A stretch of DNA of 64,000 bases from Prolixibacter bellariivorans ATCC BAA-1284 (GTDB lineage: Bacteria > Bacteroidota > Bacteroidia > Bacteroidales > Prolixibacteraceae): the NCBI RefSeq assembly GCF_000621705.1, contig NZ_JHXO01000007.1, positions 372,001 to 436,000 on the forward strand, read 5' to 3'. Shown piece by piece: positions 41,912-50,383 of this stretch (its first letter is position 1; each line of letters opens with the position of its first letter). A program made the position numbers and the translations under genes. Below the pieces are notes generated by a model. It saw nothing but the letters and a program-made list of their open reading frames with translations, did not search any database and was not told the DNA's origin.

Positions 41912-42853
41912 TTATTTCACTATCTCTTGCTCTTTACCTATTGCACAACGAAAACCGGTATTGAACAGCGACGTTTCAATGGAATTCATCGATCTGCCGG
42001 AAACAGTATAACTATAAGCACCGTTGGCATCGAAAAAGAAAGAACCTCCCCGGATGACCCTGACATTCTCGGTTGGTTGATATTGGTACTGACTACCCGG
42101 ATAAGCCGCATAGACATCGGCACACCAGTTCCAAACATTACCGCCCATATCGGATAAACCACAGTCGGTTTTACCGTAATACCCTACCGGTGAAGTGTAT
42201 ACAAATCCATCGGCTCCCTGTTGAGCAGTCAATTGACTCCCCTGCCACACATTGGACTGATATTTACCATTAACGACCAACTCATTTCCCCAACTGAACC
42301 GGGATTTGCTTTTCCCTCCACAACGTGCTGCATACTCCCACTCTGCTTCCGACGGTAATCGCTTTCCTGCCCATTCGGCGTAAGCCGATGCATCATTCCA
42401 GCTGACCTGCGTAACCGGATGATTGCCCTGGGCCTTTGGTCCGTCTGGTCCAAAAGGATATTCCCAGGTAGCACCCGAAACAAGCTCCCATTGATTTTTC
42501 TGAAAATTGAATACTCCGGCATTTCCAAAATTTTCAGCATCAGTGATATAGCCTGTACTTTTTATAAACCGCCTAAAATCAACTACAGTTACGGGCGTCC
42601 TATCGATATAAAATGATTTAACAGTTACCTGATGAACCGGTTTCTCATTTGACAATCCACTGTCTGCCCCCATCATGAAGATACCACCGGCAAAATATGC
42701 CATACCTGATGTATCAGCTTTAGCATGACCAAGAGGCTTGTTCAATTCTGTTTTAACTGTGCCAGTGTTTCTCTCTGTCTTGTTTTCCCGTTGATGACAT
42801 CCTATCAGGAATAATGAAACAATGACTACAGGAACAAAAAATTGCTTCAACAT
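41912..42853 (-). CDS. Formylglycine-generating-enzyme-like (FGE-sulfatase domain) lipoprotein
   Basis: 313 residues. Lipoprotein signal with Cys19 (FLIGCHQ). The SUMF1/FGE-like C-lectin fold covers about 48-308: YFAGGIFMMGADSG, KPVHQVTVKSFYIDRTPVTVVDFRRF, HPVTQVSWNDASAYAEWAGKRLPSEAEWEYAAR, DMGGNVWNWCADVY, VIRGGSFFFD and TGFRCAIG. True FGEs convert a sulfatase cysteine to formylglycine. No sulfatase gene is in the window, and many Bacteroidota members of the fold have other or unknown roles (some are linked to gliding/secretion), so the activity is uncertain. Exported and membrane-anchored. Confidence 0.88.
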   Translation of the reverse strand: MLKQFFVPVVIVSLFLIGCHQRENKTERNTGTVKTELNKPLGHAKADTSGMAYFAGGIFMMGADSGLSNEKPVHQVTVKSFYIDRTPVTVVDFRRFIKSTGYITDAENFGNAGVFNFQKNQWELVSGATWEYPFGPDGPKAQGNHPVTQVSWNDASAYAEWAGKRLPSEAEWEYAARCGGKSKSRFSWGNELVVNGKYQSNVWQGSQLTAQQGADGFVYTSPVGYYGKTDCGLSDMGGNVWNWCADVYAAYPGSQYQYQPTENVRVIRGGSFFFDANGAYSYTVSGRSMNSIETSLFNTGFRCAIGKEQEIVK

Positions 42854-43021
42854 AAGCTTAGTTTTCAGGTTCGTTGATTTGTTGGTTGTTAATAATTCAG
42901 CTTTACACTCGTCTATTCTAAATAAAATAACGATGTTCTTTCAACCTTTAAATTACACATTCCTGAAATACAATATCTCCTGATTTTAGTATCTTTTCAC
43001 AATAATTGAACAAAACCTATC

Positions 43022-43456
43022 ATGTCGAATAAACTTTCTGTTCTACTCTTTGCATTTACCTTACTCTCCATTTTCCACCCTGATGCGATAAAGGCGTCGA
43101 ATCCGCTAAAACCATACCTGTGGAAAAACGTGGTGGTGCTTTATCAATTAAAAGAAGAACCGGTTAAAGAGGAACTTGCCTTTCAGCAAACCATCGATAA
43201 AAACTACCAGCTTTTCAAGCAAAATGAATTTGTATTCATCGATTTAACCGGAAAGAACTCGGGAAAATTGCATGCCCAATTGTCATCAGAGGAATTGGAA
43301 ATTCTCCGAAAACGCTTTAAAATAGAGGCAAATAAGTCAGTATACGTCATTGTCGGAATGGATGGATGGGAGAAATTCAGAGAAGCAGGACACTTTAATC
43401 CCAGTCATTTTATAAACATAATAATGCAATATTCGACTTCAAACTCCGAAAAGTAA
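43022..43456 (+). CDS. DUF4174-like secreted protein
   Basis: 144 residues. A signal peptide (to about residue 25) precedes a thioredoxin-like-sized domain: LKPYLWKNVVVLYQLKEEP, then FVFIDLTGKNSG, and SVYVIVGMDGWEKFREAGHFNPSHFINII. The pattern WKN-x-VV at the start and a GxDG-x-K/E-x-R element near the end recalls DUF4174 proteins. No cysteine pair is present, so it is not a redox thioredoxin. Role unknown; monocistronic. Confidence 0.6.
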   Translation: MSNKLSVLLFAFTLLSIFHPDAIKASNPLKPYLWKNVVVLYQLKEEPVKEELAFQQTIDKNYQLFKQNEFVFIDLTGKNSGKLHAQLSSEELEILRKRFKIEANKSVYVIVGMDGWEKFREAGHFNPSHFINIIMQYSTSNSEK

Positions 43457-43662
43457 TGAACAATTGCCATTTTATTATTGACTGATTATCTTTCAATTAA
43501 ACAATATATTTGCAAATACAGCCTAAAATTGTTAATAACTGTTAATTCAATTTGTGGCATTGTACCCTCCTTTTGCCGTAACTTTTTTCGAAACCTAAGA
43601 AAACTAAGTGACGTTACCAACTAATCCAATCATTCTAACGGGCATCTTTTAAAACCCCACTG

Positions 43663-44319
43663 ATGAAAAAAAGAGCCATATCCGGGATGATGATTTTTAT
43701 ATTTCTTTTTGCTTACCCTGGGAAAGCAGGTGTTGTGGATGACTATTCTTCCCCCCAAAATTCCCCCGAAAAGCTGATCGAAATTGAGACATCCCTTAAA
43801 AACAGCCCTGCCACCCAGCGACTGGTCAAGCACTGGCTGATTGGAGATACCGAAGGTTACATAACCGCCTGGTATTACCACGATAAACTGTTCCTCCTCG
43901 AGGAGTCCAGTTCTGAAGAGGGAGGCATGATGAAGCAGTCATATTTCATCGATGGTCAGCAACTGCTGATGGCTTCTTTCATACGAATGGAATACGGATA
44001 CGGCTCGCAGCCGGATGAAGTAAGATTCCTCGACACACGCCGTTGCTACGATAACGGAACATTGCAAACGATGTTTCGTCGGTCTGACTTCCTCAAGCAC
44101 CTAACCAATAACTGGACAACCGCTCTTGACGAAGAAACAAATGTTCCTTTCGAGAAGATAGATTTCCGGCAAGGTGCTTATTACGCAACTGATTTGAGAC
44201 AATTGGAGTATTTGCGCCTACGGTGGGAGAAGCACGGCGTTCTGCTACTGATGGAACACGCGTCCAACATGCAGGACAAACCATTGGAAGCTACCGCCCC
44301 TTTGCTGGCGCAGAAGTGA
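43663..44319 (+). CDS. Secreted protein of unknown function
   Basis: 218 residues. A signal peptide (MKKRAISGMMIFIFLFAYPG, cleavage near KAG) leads into a domain with HWLIGDTEGYITAWYYHDKLFLLEESSSEEGG and YFIDGQQLLMASFIRMEYGYG, a pattern of alternating strands that suggests a beta-rich fold. One cysteine, no metal or catalytic motif that I recognise. It converges on the ABC transporter operon with a 5-base gap. Probable periplasmic location. Confidence 0.7.
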   Translation: MKKRAISGMMIFIFLFAYPGKAGVVDDYSSPQNSPEKLIEIETSLKNSPATQRLVKHWLIGDTEGYITAWYYHDKLFLLEESSSEEGGMMKQSYFIDGQQLLMASFIRMEYGYGSQPDEVRFLDTRRCYDNGTLQTMFRRSDFLKHLTNNWTTALDEETNVPFEKIDFRQGAYYATDLRQLEYLRLRWEKHGVLLLMEHASNMQDKPLEATAPLLAQK

Positions 44320-44324
44320 CGAAA

Positions 44325-45329
44325 TTACAGTTCGCGCAAATACCGGCATAAATGATAAACCGAATAAAATGTCTTATCACTGTCCGCTGTTTGGACCTGC
44401 CAACATGGTGGTTCTGACCGGACAGTGATTTCAATATTGGTATCCGCTTCATTTGTTACTTCCAGTCCGTTTCTTTCCAGCGCTTTTTGCGTCCACAATA
44501 ATTCCGCCCCCTTTCCGGTCAATTGTACCGCATGCTTTAAATGCCTTTTGATACGGAAATCACCTTTTTCCATATCGAAAGTCAGGTCTGACTTTTGGAA
44601 CAGTAACGGAAACTGTCCATTTAAGATCAGATCTTCCGGTGCTCCCTGAACCACATCATCCTGCAGCATCAACCAAATCATATCGACTTCGCTGACGGCA
44701 ATATTCAAATCGTGCGTCGAAAAAATGATGGTTTTGTTTTTTTCGCGAGCCAGATGATGGAGTATACTAACGATCTCATATTTATTCGGGACATCCAAAA
44801 AAGCTGTGGGTTCGTCAAGAACAATGATATCGGTGTCCTGAGCCAGTGTACGGGCAATCATGGCCCGCTGACGTTCGCCGTCGGAAATTTGGTTGATGGG
44901 TCGTGTTTGGTAACCATCCAATCCCACCATCCGAATGGATTCATTGACAATTTGCCGATCTTCATCCGTTAATTTACCAAACCAGTTGGTATGCGGAAAC
45001 CGTCCTAATGCCACCATCTCAAAAACGCTGAGATTCGCTACCCGGATGATTTCGGTGGAAACAAAACTCATCATCGTCGCTAATTCCTTTTCCCGATAGG
45101 CACTGATGGATTTTCCGGAAACGGAAATGTCACCAGTAATGGGCGGTTGAAATCCGGCAAGTGCTCTTAGTAGCGTACTTTTACCAATTCCATTTCCACC
45201 AATGAGTGCAACGAGTTCGCCTTTTTCAGCGCCAAGCGATATTCCGCTCTTTACAATTCGTTCTTTGCCACGCGAATCGCGGTAACCCACTGATACCTGT
45301 TTCAGTTTTATGGTAGTGCTCTCACTCAT
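44325..45329 (-). CDS. ABC transporter ATP-binding protein (FecE/BtuD type)
   Basis: 334 residues. Walker A GGNGIGKST (44-52), signature ISDGERQ (a departure from the usual LSGGQ, though SDGE forms are seen in this phylum), Walker B DIIVLDEPTAFLD and the switch His in IIFSTHDLN. The usual domain ends near residue 250; the last ~80 residues are an extension (KGAELLWTQKALERNGLEV and on) that looks like a small alpha/beta domain. It powers the importer with the permease gene 1 base upstream. Cargo is a metal chelate, haem or corrinoid. Confidence 0.93.
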   Translation of the reverse strand: MSESTTIKLKQVSVGYRDSRGKERIVKSGISLGAEKGELVALIGGNGIGKSTLLRALAGFQPPITGDISVSGKSISAYREKELATMMSFVSTEIIRVANLSVFEMVALGRFPHTNWFGKLTDEDRQIVNESIRMVGLDGYQTRPINQISDGERQRAMIARTLAQDTDIIVLDEPTAFLDVPNKYEIVSILHHLAREKNKTIIFSTHDLNIAVSEVDMIWLMLQDDVVQGAPEDLILNGQFPLLFQKSDLTFDMEKGDFRIKRHLKHAVQLTGKGAELLWTQKALERNGLEVTNEADTNIEITVRSEPPCWQVQTADSDKTFYSVYHLCRYLREL

Positions 45330-45330
45330 G

Positions 45331-46392
45331 TCAACTCAACGCTCCTACTGTTTTCTTCCGCAAAATAATCCAAACAACCACCGGAATTCCCAGCAACGCT
45401 GTAACGGAATTAATCGGCAAAGTTGATTCTGAACCGGGAAGTTGTGAGATGATATCGCTGAAAAGCATAGTAGCTGAACCAAGTAGAATAGAACCCGGAA
45501 TCAGGCGTTGGTGACGCGCCGTTCTCAAGGCCATCCGAACGATGTGTGGAACGGCTATGCCGATAAAACCAATGGGACCACAGAAAGCAGTAATGCTTCC
45601 GGCCAAAATACAAGTCGAAATAAAAATCAACACGCGGGCCAGTTGCACATTCATTCCCATGCTTCGCGCATAATCTTCGCCCAGCAAAAAGGCATCGAGT
45701 AACTTGGCGGAAATAATCGCCAAAAACAGTCCCAACAGCACACCGGGCAAGAGCACATGAAGTTGTGCATTGGTCACACTTCCCAGACTTCCCATGGTCC
45801 AGACTACGAAGGATTTCAGCATCGATTCGTTACTGAAATACTGCATGATGTTCACAATGGCTGACGTAGCACTGGAAAAGAGTATGCCTAAAATCAAAAT
45901 GGTCATGATGTCTTTTACGCGAGCCGAAACAGCAAGAATCAATAAAAGAATGATAGCCGCTCCAATCCAGGCTGCTCCTGCAACCGACCAGGCGCCCATT
46001 ACGCTGAATGCCCCGGCAGCAAATAAATTTCCCGCGCCTAACACCAGCAATGCCACACCCAAACTTGCCCCGGAACTAATGCCCAACACATACGGTCCGG
46101 CCAATGGGTTCCGGAAAACGGTTTGCATTTGCAGTCCGGCAACTGACAATGCAGCTCCGGCCAACAAAGCTGTTAATGCTTTAGGCAAACGGAATTGACG
46201 AACGATGGTCACTAATTGCGAATCGACCTGACCGGGAGCAAAAAGCGCTTTTAAAATATTACTGAGCGAAATATGATAGGAGCCAATAAACAGATCGAGA
46301 ATGAAGAATATAACAACCAAAACAGCCAAAAGAAAAAGGCTTCCTTCCGGACGAAGACTTCGTTTTGTTTTTGTTGGGCTCGTATGATCCAT
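45331..46392 (-). CDS. FecCD-family ABC permease
   Basis: 353 residues with about ten membrane helices. Family motifs: LPKALTALLAGAALSVAGLQMQTVFRNPLAGPYVLGISSGA near the start, and FCGPIGFIGIAVPHIVRMALRTARHQRLIPGS near the end. The N-terminal 20 residues are basic and cytoplasmic. This is the dimeric inner-membrane channel of an iron-siderophore, haem or vitamin B12 importer. It is tightly packed between the binding-protein gene (3-base gap) and the ATPase gene (1-base gap). Confidence 0.95.
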   Translation of the reverse strand: MDHTSPTKTKRSLRPEGSLFLLAVLVVIFFILDLFIGSYHISLSNILKALFAPGQVDSQLVTIVRQFRLPKALTALLAGAALSVAGLQMQTVFRNPLAGPYVLGISSGASLGVALLVLGAGNLFAAGAFSVMGAWSVAGAAWIGAAIILLLILAVSARVKDIMTILILGILFSSATSAIVNIMQYFSNESMLKSFVVWTMGSLGSVTNAQLHVLLPGVLLGLFLAIISAKLLDAFLLGEDYARSMGMNVQLARVLIFISTCILAGSITAFCGPIGFIGIAVPHIVRMALRTARHQRLIPGSILLGSATMLFSDIISQLPGSESTLPINSVTALLGIPVVVWIILRKKTVGALS

Positions 46393-46395
46393 CTG

Positions 46396-47544
46396 TTAGT
46401 TTAATTGCCGGTAAAAATACAATTTTCCGTCGGTCACTTTATCGGGATGAAAGATGGTGACCAAATCTTTCAATATCAAATCAGGCCGGACAACCCCTTT
46501 TTCCCAATAATCATTACCTCCTCCGTCACTCATCCGGGCATTATTATTATAAACCTTATGCTTTTTTACCGGCGGCAAAGATGAAAAGCGCCCATCGACA
46601 GATAGCAAATCTTTGATTGATGCGGCCGTACCGCTGTTAATCCAGAAATCAGCTGATTTTGCTTTCATGAAAACATCTTCGATAGACACCACAAAAGCAT
46701 CGCGGGAAGTATTCTCATGCCAAAGGTATTCACCGCCGGCATCCCGAATCAGGTTGGCCAGGTTGGATTCTCCTCCCGCCATCCACCAGTTGTCCTTCCA
46801 GGGTAAACCGGCTAATACTTTGGGACGGTAATCCACATCTGCCACTTCCTCCTTAATTTGCTGGTAGCTGCTATCAATCCGGCTGAACCACTTCTTCGCT
46901 GCCATTTGCTTGCCATAGATCGCACCAACGAACTTTATCCATTCACATTTGGCCATTGAAGTACTTTCGAGATATTCTCCCACCAACATCACCGGAACTC
47001 CCAGATCCTTCAGTTTATTTAATTGCGCGCTTACCTCGCCATCAACACCGTAGGTTAACACCAAATCCGGCTTCAGGCTCAGTAACAATTCATAATTCAA
47101 GCCTTGTGCGTATCCTACTTCTGATAATTTCTTATCGTGATATCGTTGAATAATCGATGAATCGGAAACCAGATTGATGTCAGGAATTCCTACCAACGAA
47201 GAAGTTTCGTTCAGTGCTTCGAGAAATCCAAGTTGTGTAGTAGAGAGACAAACGACCCGTCGAACAGGAGTCCGCACGATGTTCTTCCCTTTCAGCGAGG
47301 ACGGCACCTTTTGATTTCGTGGTACCAGATAGTAACTGTACGAGATACCGGACGACTTCTGCCATGGGTTGAGCACCGTCAGCTTTTTATACGTTTTAAA
47401 ATCTTCGATGGTAAATCCCTGTGCGTATTTCACTGAAGTTGACACAGATGTAGTTTTCCCTTCCGGTGAACCGTGATTTTTTGACTTGCATCCAAACAGA
47501 AAAAATGGAATGAATAAGGCCAGAAATAAGAGTTTACGAAGCAT
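46396..47544 (-). CDS. ABC transporter substrate-binding lipoprotein (BtuF/FecB fold)
   Basis: 382 residues. Lipoprotein signal with Cys19 (FFLFGCKSK). Two-lobed helical-backbone binding protein: TPVRRVVCLSTTQLGFLEALNETSSLVGIPD, YELLLSLKPDLVLTYG, GVPVMLVGEYLESTSMAKCEWIKFVGAIYGK, VLAGLPWKDNWWMAGGESNLANLIRDAGGEYLW. It captures the ligand in the periplasm for the downstream permease and ATPase. In Bacteroidota this arrangement serves iron chelates, haem or corrinoids; no riboswitch was found upstream, so cargo stays open. First gene of a three-gene operon. Confidence 0.93.
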   Translation of the reverse strand: MLRKLLFLALFIPFFLFGCKSKNHGSPEGKTTSVSTSVKYAQGFTIEDFKTYKKLTVLNPWQKSSGISYSYYLVPRNQKVPSSLKGKNIVRTPVRRVVCLSTTQLGFLEALNETSSLVGIPDINLVSDSSIIQRYHDKKLSEVGYAQGLNYELLLSLKPDLVLTYGVDGEVSAQLNKLKDLGVPVMLVGEYLESTSMAKCEWIKFVGAIYGKQMAAKKWFSRIDSSYQQIKEEVADVDYRPKVLAGLPWKDNWWMAGGESNLANLIRDAGGEYLWHENTSRDAFVVSIEDVFMKAKSADFWINSGTAASIKDLLSVDGRFSSLPPVKKHKVYNNNARMSDGGGNDYWEKGVVRPDLILKDLVTIFHPDKVTDGKLYFYRQLN

Positions 47545-47560
47545 CCAATGAAAATTTTCT

Positions 47561-47568
47561 CAAAGATA
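47561..47568 (-). promoter_or_regulatory. -7 promoter element of the ABC importer operon
   Basis: TATCTTTG on the minus strand, 16 bases before the ATG at 47544, predicting a leader of about 10 bases. This leaves no room for an upstream riboswitch. Confidence 0.6.
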
Positions 47569-47592
47569 AGCCTAACTTTCGTTATCGAAAAA

Positions 47593-49800
47593 TCATCGTC
47601 CGGTTCTTAACCGGACTTTCATCACTTCTCTAACCTTATCGGTTTTTACCGCAATGAAATAAATTCCGGAATTGTGATTTCCAATGGAGACTTTTACTGG
47701 TTCATTTGTCAGGTAGCGTTGCTCCTGGTGTAAGGTCCTTCCCATTACATCCAGAATAGATATCTCCGCATTTCCTTCCGCTCCGTTATTTTGCAAATAC
47801 ACATAGTTGTTCAAACCACCAGTAGGATAATAAACCTCGAACTGCTTATCATGATAATTGGTATCCACAACATCCGTTGGTAAAACGTTGCAGGCATGAG
47901 CTTTGATGAGCAACGACGTTTTGATGCCGATGTCAGCAATCTGGTCAAACGGAAGCCAAGCTCCGTCAATTTTGCCATAAGCAGTATTCACCGGATAGGT
48001 AGCAGCGTCGCGGGCCGGAGCATTGAAAACAGCAATACTGTCTTGCGTATTATTGTAATCGAGATCGTAACCAACGTAAAACGTACCGGTGGTGGTTATC
48101 GGATTCGTCAATGGAATGTAATTCATCGAGGAATCCTGCAAACTACTTATCGAAACCGATTGGGTAGCTATCACATTGTTAGGCAAACCAGTGTTTGGGT
48201 CTGCATCGTAAACATTCAGGTTAAAAGACTTTCCTGCGGATATCGGACTCGTCACCGTTTGACTGAACGCGATGGCCACGGCCTGCAATTCAGCCTGCGA
48301 CGACTGATTAAACTTTTCAGCGTAAGCGCTAATTTTCAACGAGTTTTTTCCGGTTATATAACCTGAATTATCGGCCAGTTTCTGTTTTACATACTTTTCA
48401 CCGTACTGAACATTCGAAAACAGTTCGCAGGGATTAGGATTTGTTGCATACGGATCCAAGCCATTGACAGAAGTGCTTCCACTACCAGAAGGATCCAGCC
48501 AAATGGCCAATTGCATATTCGATGCGCTGTAGTAACTCCATTGCTTATTCAGCATGGCGAAGTAATCGTTCACGGGGTCCGCGCAAGTTGCTGCTCCACC
48601 AGTTAGTGTTCCAATCAACTGGTGACTGGAATTAACAATCAAACCGCTTCCGGAAGAACCTGCTTCGGTGGTTCCAACGTCCCAGCGATGAATGACCCAA
48701 AATGCATTGGAAATATACTTGGATGAAAAGGATCCCACTCCCGGCGAATCATTATCACGCGATAACTTCTTCACATCTCCGTTGGGATGATGAATCGCAA
48801 AAGTTGATGCAGGAATGGAAGCGCTGTTATTCCATCCGGAAAAATAAGGTCGGTAATTGGCTGGAGGCATGTTTTGCATTTCGACCAAAGCAAAATCGAG
48901 TGAATCGGAACGAGCCTTCAGAATGGAGCCGGAAACAGTTTGATCGACGTACCCGTCAATACTTCCCAGGTTCTGCCCACAATCCGGACTTTCGTAATTG
49001 AAATAGTAAACAGTTTGCTCCGCATCGGTTGCTGAAGTAATACAATGGCCAGCGGTTATTAAATAAGGGGTTCCATCCTGAGAGGTATTGTTCACCATGG
49101 TTCCTGAGCAGAGCTCACTTCCGGCTATAATCAACCGTACTTCCGATTGTTTTTGCAATGCCAAATCCTGCCCATCGGTGCAATAAACATCTACGTTGCA
49201 CAAACCTGCTTGACCAAGGGGCCGGTCTCCAAATGCATTTTTGTAATCATGATTGACCTTCGTAATACGCAGTTGGCCTGAAAATTCAGCGTCCGCCGGT
49301 TCGTCATATTCAACCACCATCTCATCGCCCGCCAAAGGACGAACAGCCAACGTCCCATAGCCGGATTCGTTGTTGGCAGTAAAGGCGCCCAATACTTTTT
49401 TATGATTAGGACTGTAAATAAAAAGTTTCGCATGGTCGGGCAGCTTAAACCGGTCGAAAATGACATTCAGGGAATAAGCTCCTTGTGACAGAATCTTCAC
49501 CCTCCAAATTTTGGTTCCATCAGCAGCCACCGTCCATGTCCCCGAATTCTGCGGAGTAATATCGACTTTGAAGGTGTGAGCAAACTTGTAGGGCTTCAGT
49601 CTCAAGCCACTTTGCGGTTCCGCTTTCATCAACTGCCTGTTGGATACATGCTCCATCCGGACAATCGGAATCACGACAGCCGCTTTTTCTTTTAAAGAAA
49701 AGGAAGCGGGCTGACCTCCATAAGAAATTTGCGCAGTCATGACCTCCGGGAAAAGTGACAATCCAAAAGCCAACAAAATGAAAATCACATGCCTGTTCAT
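47593..49800 (-). CDS. Secreted trypsin-like serine protease with T9SS sorting domain
   Basis: 735 residues from the ATG at 49800, where a signal peptide begins (NRHVIFILLAFGLSLFPE); the frame is open to 49848. A ~190-residue pro-region is followed by the protease domain with catalytic His252 (LITAGHC), Asp302 (SLDFALVEM) and Ser383 (AGSSGSGL), in the manner of lysyl endopeptidases; cysteines suggest disulfides. A jelly-roll-like region (about 470-640) precedes a type-A C-terminal sorting domain (about 655-735: ISILDVMGRTL, GIYFIAVKT). The protein should cross the outer membrane through the type IX system. Monocistronic. Confidence 0.9.
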   Translation of the reverse strand: MNRHVIFILLAFGLSLFPEVMTAQISYGGQPASFSLKEKAAVVIPIVRMEHVSNRQLMKAEPQSGLRLKPYKFAHTFKVDITPQNSGTWTVAADGTKIWRVKILSQGAYSLNVIFDRFKLPDHAKLFIYSPNHKKVLGAFTANNESGYGTLAVRPLAGDEMVVEYDEPADAEFSGQLRITKVNHDYKNAFGDRPLGQAGLCNVDVYCTDGQDLALQKQSEVRLIIAGSELCSGTMVNNTSQDGTPYLITAGHCITSATDAEQTVYYFNYESPDCGQNLGSIDGYVDQTVSGSILKARSDSLDFALVEMQNMPPANYRPYFSGWNNSASIPASTFAIHHPNGDVKKLSRDNDSPGVGSFSSKYISNAFWVIHRWDVGTTEAGSSGSGLIVNSSHQLIGTLTGGAATCADPVNDYFAMLNKQWSYYSASNMQLAIWLDPSGSGSTSVNGLDPYATNPNPCELFSNVQYGEKYVKQKLADNSGYITGKNSLKISAYAEKFNQSSQAELQAVAIAFSQTVTSPISAGKSFNLNVYDADPNTGLPNNVIATQSVSISSLQDSSMNYIPLTNPITTTGTFYVGYDLDYNNTQDSIAVFNAPARDAATYPVNTAYGKIDGAWLPFDQIADIGIKTSLLIKAHACNVLPTDVVDTNYHDKQFEVYYPTGGLNNYVYLQNNGAEGNAEISILDVMGRTLHQEQRYLTNEPVKVSIGNHNSGIYFIAVKTDKVREVMKVRLRTGR

Positions 49801-49918
49801 AAAAGGGGAAGTATTTACAAAGTAAATATAAGAAACTTCATTAATCAAAACGGTAGCTTTTTGGGAGCACGGCCGGTTTGTTTCACAGAATCGTTAATTT
49901 TATCATCCAAATCGTACT

Positions 49919-49943
49919 TGTCAGTGAGCGTTTTTCACTGACA
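49919..49943. promoter_or_regulatory. Hairpin upstream of the ThrRS editing-domain gene
   Basis: Perfect 9-bp arms TGTCAGTGA (49919-49927) and TCACTGACA (49935-49943) around a 7-base loop, 25 bases before the ATG at 49968. No poly-T tail follows, so it is more likely an operator or a 5' leader structure than a terminator. Confidence 0.45.
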
Positions 49944-49967
49944 GCAAAAAGAACAAACTATATTCAT

Positions 49968-50381
49968 ATGAAAGTTTTGGTTATTTATGCCGACCGGTTC
50001 GCTTATGAGCCTGCCATTAAGAATTTAGATGAAGTGGAAACCATTGAAAAAGGGGCAGCCCACGAAAACTGCATTGTTGCGTTTATCCAGATGGAGGAAG
50101 ATGATGAAGAGAAAAGCATAGCCAGCAGGGAAAAAAAACTGGTAAACCATTTGAAATGGACAGCCCGGAAGAATGACACGCAGTATATCGTCCTGCACTC
50201 ATTTGCCCACCTGTCCGAATCGAAAGCTTCGCCCGGATTTACCAAGGCCATTTTCGACGCAGCCGAAAAACGCCTGCAGAATGCTGAATACCAAACAGCG
50301 CAAACGCCTTTCGGCTACTTCCTCGATTTGGATATCAAAGCCCCGGGCCATTCATTGGCTCGTATCTGGGCTTCGTTGTAA
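49968..50381 (+). CDS. Free-standing archaeal-type threonyl-tRNA synthetase editing domain
   Basis: 137 residues from the ATG at 49968 (the frame extends to 49878). The sequence follows the N-terminal editing domain of archaeal ThrRS (PF08915-like): opening MKVLVIYADRFAYEPAIK, the central YIVLHSFAHLSESKASPG, and the end TPFGYFLDLDIKAPGHSLAR. In archaea this D-aminoacyl-tRNA-deacylase-like domain removes serine mischarged on tRNA-Thr. Here no synthetase is attached, so it would act in trans, or on another mischarged product. A strong hairpin lies just upstream. It converges on the next gene with a 2-base gap. Confidence 0.82.
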   Translation: MKVLVIYADRFAYEPAIKNLDEVETIEKGAAHENCIVAFIQMEEDDEEKSIASREKKLVNHLKWTARKNDTQYIVLHSFAHLSESKASPGFTKAIFDAAEKRLQNAEYQTAQTPFGYFLDLDIKAPGHSLARIWASL

Positions 50382-50383
50382 AA

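Noticed and set aside
45331-47592. Cobalamin riboswitch ahead of the ABC importer
   Set aside because: Only about 10 bases of leader fit between the -7 box and the start codon, so no riboswitch can be present there.
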